This document shows positions 60,894 through 64,000 of a stretch of DNA of 64,000 nt, piece after piece. The position numbers and the translations under genes are program-made. Location of the stretch: contig WRAH01000007.1 in NCBI GenBank assembly GCA_009780315.1, positions 1 to 64,000 on the forward strand, read 5' to 3'. The stretch's first letter is position 1. Each line of letters starts with the position of its first letter. Under the pieces are notes generated by a model. That model saw only the letters and a list, made by a program, of their open reading frames with translations, was not told where the DNA came from and made no database searches. Source of the DNA: Defluviitaleaceae bacterium (GTDB lineage Bacteria > Bacillota > Clostridia > Lachnospirales > WQUN01).

Positions 60894-62789
60894 TCATTTT
60901 AAAATGCGGGCATCGCCTATTTTACGGGTTACGCCGCTTCTGTCTAAAAATTCTAGGATGGATAGGGCGAATTTTCTTGAAGTGCCTGTTGCGTCACGAA
61001 ATTGTGCGAGGGTGACACCATCGCCTCCGCACGCTGCTTGGGTACGGAAAATGGCTTTTGCTTGCGCTATGGTTTCAGATGCAAAAATTATTGTTGGCTC
61101 GGTATAGGTGACTACACCTTCGGTGAGCATAGCGGCTAAAATGGATTCGGCAGTTTTTTTTGCGGCTTTTTGATATTGAGCTAGTAATTCCTCAGGGGAT
61201 GGGGGGGTGAATCCGTCTTTTTCTAGGCGGGATAGTAGTTCATTGCGGATGATAGACTGCTCTTTTGTATAGGTTATGGTGAAGTCAATAAGGGATATGC
61301 GTCCGTCTGATATGCGGAGTTTGTCATTGTAAATTTGCAAGAGTTTATCGAAGAATGCAGGTTTTTGCTCTGGAAGCATGTGACTGCGCAATTCTTCTTT
61401 TTTTATACCCGGTTGGAGAGGGTTTTCTTTGTGATAGGCTTTAATAAAGACTATCATTTTACTTTTTAATATTTCCCGATAATTTGCTTCTATTGCTGTT
61501 TGTGGGGTGATTATAGTGATACGATTGTCGGCGGTTAAGGTTTCTAGTTCCGTTTGCCAAGTATCTTTGTCTAAGCCGAAGCGTTTTTGGATTTCTTCCA
61601 GTTGGGCTACGCCTGCACTGGCAATGGCTTGTTGAATATTCTCAGTTAATCCCCCTTGCTCTAGGTTTTCTAATGTTTGGATTGTTTCAGAAGTTTTCAC
61701 TTTACGATGCTTTTTAGGGTGTTCATTGAGAATAATTCCGCCGCCTATAGTTTCTGTAGGGGAATAGAAGCGTAACACAAAGGAGTCACCGCGCTTTACG
61801 GCAACATCTTCTGTGAAGCGTAACTGGGCATATCCACTAGCACCAGGGGGGAGTTTTTCTGTGTCCATAAGTACTACCTTGCACAGGACATTGCATGTGC
61901 CATAGTAAAAATGTACCCGTGAACTTGTTTTTATTTCTCGGGGACTATCTTTTAAGGTGGTTAGTTTCACGTCAAGCATTCTGGTGGGTTGTATTGCCGC
62001 AGGTGGGGACAGGACATGACCCCGTTGGATTTCTTCCCGAGTGATACCTGAAAGATTGACAGCCGTGCGTTGTCCTGCATATGCAGTGTCTACTTGCCCG
62101 CCATGGACTTGTAAAGTGCGCACACGGGTTTGTTTGCCACTGGGGTAGACTTCTACCAAATCCCCTTGATTTAGCGCACCTTCAATCAATGTGCCTGTCA
62201 CGACTGTGCCAAATCCTTCTGCGGAAAATACACGGTCTACAGGAATGCGAAAGGGGGTGGCAATATTTTTTGATGTTGCAGTATCTACTTTTTCTGCAAT
62301 GATTTTTTTTAATGTATCAATGCCTAGCCCTGTGTGGGAGGATACGTTGATGAGGGATGCATTGGCTAGAAATGTATCTGCAACAGTTGCTTTAACATCT
62401 TCTTGAATGAGGGTGAGCCAGTCTTCATCTACCAAGTCACACTTTGTCAAAACAATAATGCCGTCTTTGGCATTTAAGAGTTGCAAAATGCCCAGGTGTT
62501 CGCGGGTTTGGGGCATTACGCCATCATCTGCGGCAATAACCAGAAGGACTAAGTCTATTCCGCCTGCGCCTGCCAGCATGTTTTTGACAAACTTTTCATG
62601 CCCAGGTACGTCCACTATAGAAGCCCGTTCTCCTGTTGGAAGCTCCATATGGGCAAAGCCCAGGTCTATGGTAATGCCGCGTTTTTTTTCTTCCTTTAGG
62701 CGGTCTGTTTCTATGCCTGTGAGTGCGCGGATAAGTGCAGTTTTGCCATGGTCTACATGTCCTGCGGTTCCTATGAGTATATGTTTCAT
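60894..62789 (-). CDS. selB: Selenocysteine-specific elongation factor SelB
   Basis: A 631-residue translation GTPase. N-terminal [19 protein letters not shown] (G1), VDVPGHEKF (G3) and LTKCDLVD (G4) are intact. EF-Tu-like domains II and III follow (about 175-345), then winged-helix domains (about 370-631) that bind the SECIS RNA. SelB brings selenocysteyl-tRNA to UGA codons. It overlaps selA by 4 bp (ATGA). Length is normal. It shows that the organism can make selenoproteins. Confidence 0.97.
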   Translation of the reverse strand: MKHILIGTAGHVDHGKTALIRALTGIETDRLKEEKKRGITIDLGFAHMELPTGERASIVDVPGHEKFVKNMLAGAGGIDLVLLVIAADDGVMPQTREHLGILQLLNAKDGIIVLTKCDLVDEDWLTLIQEDVKATVADTFLANASLINVSSHTGLGIDTLKKIIAEKVDTATSKNIATPFRIPVDRVFSAEGFGTVVTGTLIEGALNQGDLVEVYPSGKQTRVRTLQVHGGQVDTAYAGQRTAVNLSGITREEIQRGHVLSPPAAIQPTRMLDVKLTTLKDSPREIKTSSRVHFYYGTCNVLCKVVLMDTEKLPPGASGYAQLRFTEDVAVKRGDSFVLRFYSPTETIGGGIILNEHPKKHRKVKTSETIQTLENLEQGGLTENIQQAIASAGVAQLEEIQKRFGLDKDTWQTELETLTADNRITIITPQTAIEANYREILKSKMIVFIKAYHKENPLQPGIKKEELRSHMLPEQKPAFFDKLLQIYNDKLRISDGRISLIDFTITYTKEQSIIRNELLSRLEKDGFTPPSPEELLAQYQKAAKKTAESILAAMLTEGVVTYTEPTIIFASETIAQAKAIFRTQAACGGDGVTLAQFRDATGTSRKFALSILEFLDRSGVTRKIGDARILK

Positions 62790-64000
62790 GCTTTTATCCC
62801 CTTTAAACGTTCGGCAATGGTTGAAAAGTCTGCTTCATTGATTGTGCGCACATCTAAGAGGAATTTGCCTTCTGCAATACGCCCAATGATTGGCAGTGGA
62901 TTAACACGAAAATGATGTTCCAGTGCTTGGGGCGAAACCCCTTCTAATGTAATGGATATGGCATAGCTTGCTAAATTTTCTTCAGGCATTGCGCCGCCCC
63001 CTGCTTGGCTTTGAGACACGAGCATGGACGCTGGACTGCCTATGACCTCCACTAGCTTACAGGCTTTTTCCAGCAGTTTTTCTGGGGAGATGGTGAGCAT
63101 TCTCAATGTGGGAATTTTTTGTACGGCAATGATTGGGTCTTGATAAAGTTTAAGGGTGGCTTCCAGTGCCGCAAGGCATAACTTGTCTATGCGGAATGCG
63201 CGGGTTAGGGGATGGGATTTGATTTTTCCAATAAGGTCTGCCCTGCCTACGATTATTCCCCCTTGGGGGCCGCCAAGGAGTTTGTCGCCACTGAATGTAA
63301 CCACATCCACCCCTGCTTTTATGCTGGCGGCAACTGTAGGTTGTCCGCAAATAGGTAGTATACATCCACTGCCTAGGTCTTCGATTAAGGGAATATCATG
63401 GACGCGGGCAATGTCTGCAAGCGCTTCAAGAGAGGGCTTTGCCACAAATCCGATAACGGTAAAGTTACTTGTATGCACACGGAGTAATGCCCTTGTTTTT
63501 TTAGGGGTGATTGCCCTTGTATAATCTTTAACATGGGTTTTATTGGTTGTACCCACTTCCACAAGCTTACAGCCAGATTGCGCCATCACATCAGGAATGC
63601 GGAATGAACCGCCAATTTCCACAAGTTCGCCACGGGAAACAATGACATGATTTTTAGCCTGTGGCTCTGTCACTGCGGCAAGTGCAAGGATAACAGCTGC
63701 CGCATTGTTGTTGACCACCATAGCGGCTTCTGCCCCTGTGAGTTGGGTGAGTAAATTTTCTACATGAACATAACGGCTGCTTCGTTTGCCGTTTTCTATA
63801 TCGTATTCTAAATTGGAATAATCATGGCTGGCTTCATGGATTGCATCTAGGGCTTCTTGTGCCAAGGGAGCGCGCCCTAAGTTTGTATGCAAAATAACAC
63901 CCGTGCCGTTAATCACTCGCTTTAAATTGGGCGATTGAAGGGTTTTATATGCTTGTGAAGCGGACTGTGCAAGGTTTGAAATGGGGGGGATTTCTGTTAT
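62786..64000 (-). CDS. selA: SelA, L-seryl-tRNA(Sec) selenium transferase (N-terminus cut by window edge)
   Basis: The frame is open to the right edge, so the first part of the gene lies outside; 404 codons are visible. [20 protein letters not shown] is the SelA signature, and [13 protein letters not shown] carries the PLP lysine. SelA converts seryl-tRNA(Sec) to selenocysteyl-tRNA(Sec) with selenophosphate. Full-length proteins are about 460 residues, so roughly 55-60 residues are missing. selA-selB order is common. No selD or tRNA(Sec) gene is in the window. Confidence 0.96.
   Translation of the reverse strand: MTEIPPISNLAQSASQAYKTLQSPNLKRVINGTGVILHTNLGRAPLAQEALDAIHEASHDYSNLEYDIENGKRSSRYVHVENLLTQLTGAEAAMVVNNNAAAVILALAAVTEPQAKNHVIVSRGELVEIGGSFRIPDVMAQSGCKLVEVGTTNKTHVKDYTRAITPKKTRALLRVHTSNFTVIGFVAKPSLEALADIARVHDIPLIEDLGSGCILPICGQPTVAASIKAGVDVVTFSGDKLLGGPQGGIIVGRADLIGKIKSHPLTRAFRIDKLCLAALEATLKLYQDPIIAVQKIPTLRMLTISPEKLLEKACKLVEVIGSPASMLVSQSQAGGGAMPEENLASYAISITLEGVSPQALEHHFRVNPLPIIGRIAEGKFLLDVRTINEADFSTIAERLKGIKA

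Noticed and set aside
1-64000. CRISPR arrays, tRNA or rRNA genes, insertion sequences, phage genes
   Set aside because: I saw no regularly spaced repeats, no cloverleaf with a CCA-type end, no rRNA signature and no transposase or integrase motif.
42849-64000. Genes with in-frame UGA read as selenocysteine
   Set aside because: SelA and SelB are present, but no gene in the window ends early at TGA with family sequence continuing after it.

Overview
The window is a 64 kb piece of a low-to-moderate G+C chromosome from a Gram-positive (monoderm) anaerobe, most likely class Clostridia and probably close to Lachnospirales. This is inferred from gene content: a Firmicutes-type type VII secretion (Ess) locus, sortase B, wall teichoic acid and lipid II genes (tagA, tagO, murG), sporulation-linked gerW beside a DUF2953 gene, lipoproteins, RRNPP-like and RpiR regulators, and selenocysteine machinery (selA, selB). 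No rRNA, tRNA, CRISPR array, prophage or insertion sequence was found. Genes are densely packed, with many 4-nt overlaps, intrinsic terminators and several TTG or GTG starts.

Layout. 1-3.0 kb: minus-strand T7SS operon esxA-essA-esaB-essB-essC, with essC cut by the left edge. 3.2-5.5 kb: an MFS permease and an RpiR-type regulator, then a structured intergenic element. 5.5-7.2 kb: a VapC-type toxin-antitoxin pair and radC. 7.3-9.7 kb: tandem YibE/F membrane proteins. 9.7-17.1 kb: a 2466-residue secreted protein carrying two different phosphoesterase modules. 17.2-20.9 kb: yfcE-recJ-radA. 20.9-23.3 kb: DUF1461, DUF2953, gerW and cheX. 23.3-26.3 kb: S66 carboxypeptidase, a Gly/Cys-rich protein and a two-domain PPK2.

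26.4-31.4 kb is the least explained part. It holds a membrane-anchored helical protein and a secreted protein of unknown family (minus strand), a 56-residue secreted peptide gene missed by length cut-offs (plus strand), and a convergent 640-residue HTH plus helical-repeat regulator. Inverted repeats surround the promoters between them. I read this as a candidate peptide quorum-sensing locus with its likely output genes.

31.7-44.3 kb: M50 protease, YitT and TagA; pyridoxamine kinase; a three-gene operon (degenerate M1-like lipoprotein, flavodoxin-SCP2 fusion, polytopic membrane protein) divergent from murG; tagO; thiN; a WYL regulator; a class V aminotransferase with a shortened YedF. 44.4-50.7 kb: a 1500-residue bacterial alpha-2-macroglobulin with an odd central double membrane segment, and an S41-like lipoprotein. 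50.7-54.8 kb: a six-gene Mrp/Mbh-type cation antiporter module without a NuoL-like MnhA. 55.1-60.8 kb: sortase B, a secreted transglutaminase-like protein, then a small type IV pilus-like operon (PilC, four single-pass pilin-sized proteins, PilT). 60.9-64.0 kb: selB and selA (selA cut by the right edge).

A general theme is the cell envelope: secretion, pilus-like assembly, wall polymers, protease traps and secreted phosphatases. All functional statements come from reading motifs by eye; no database search was run.
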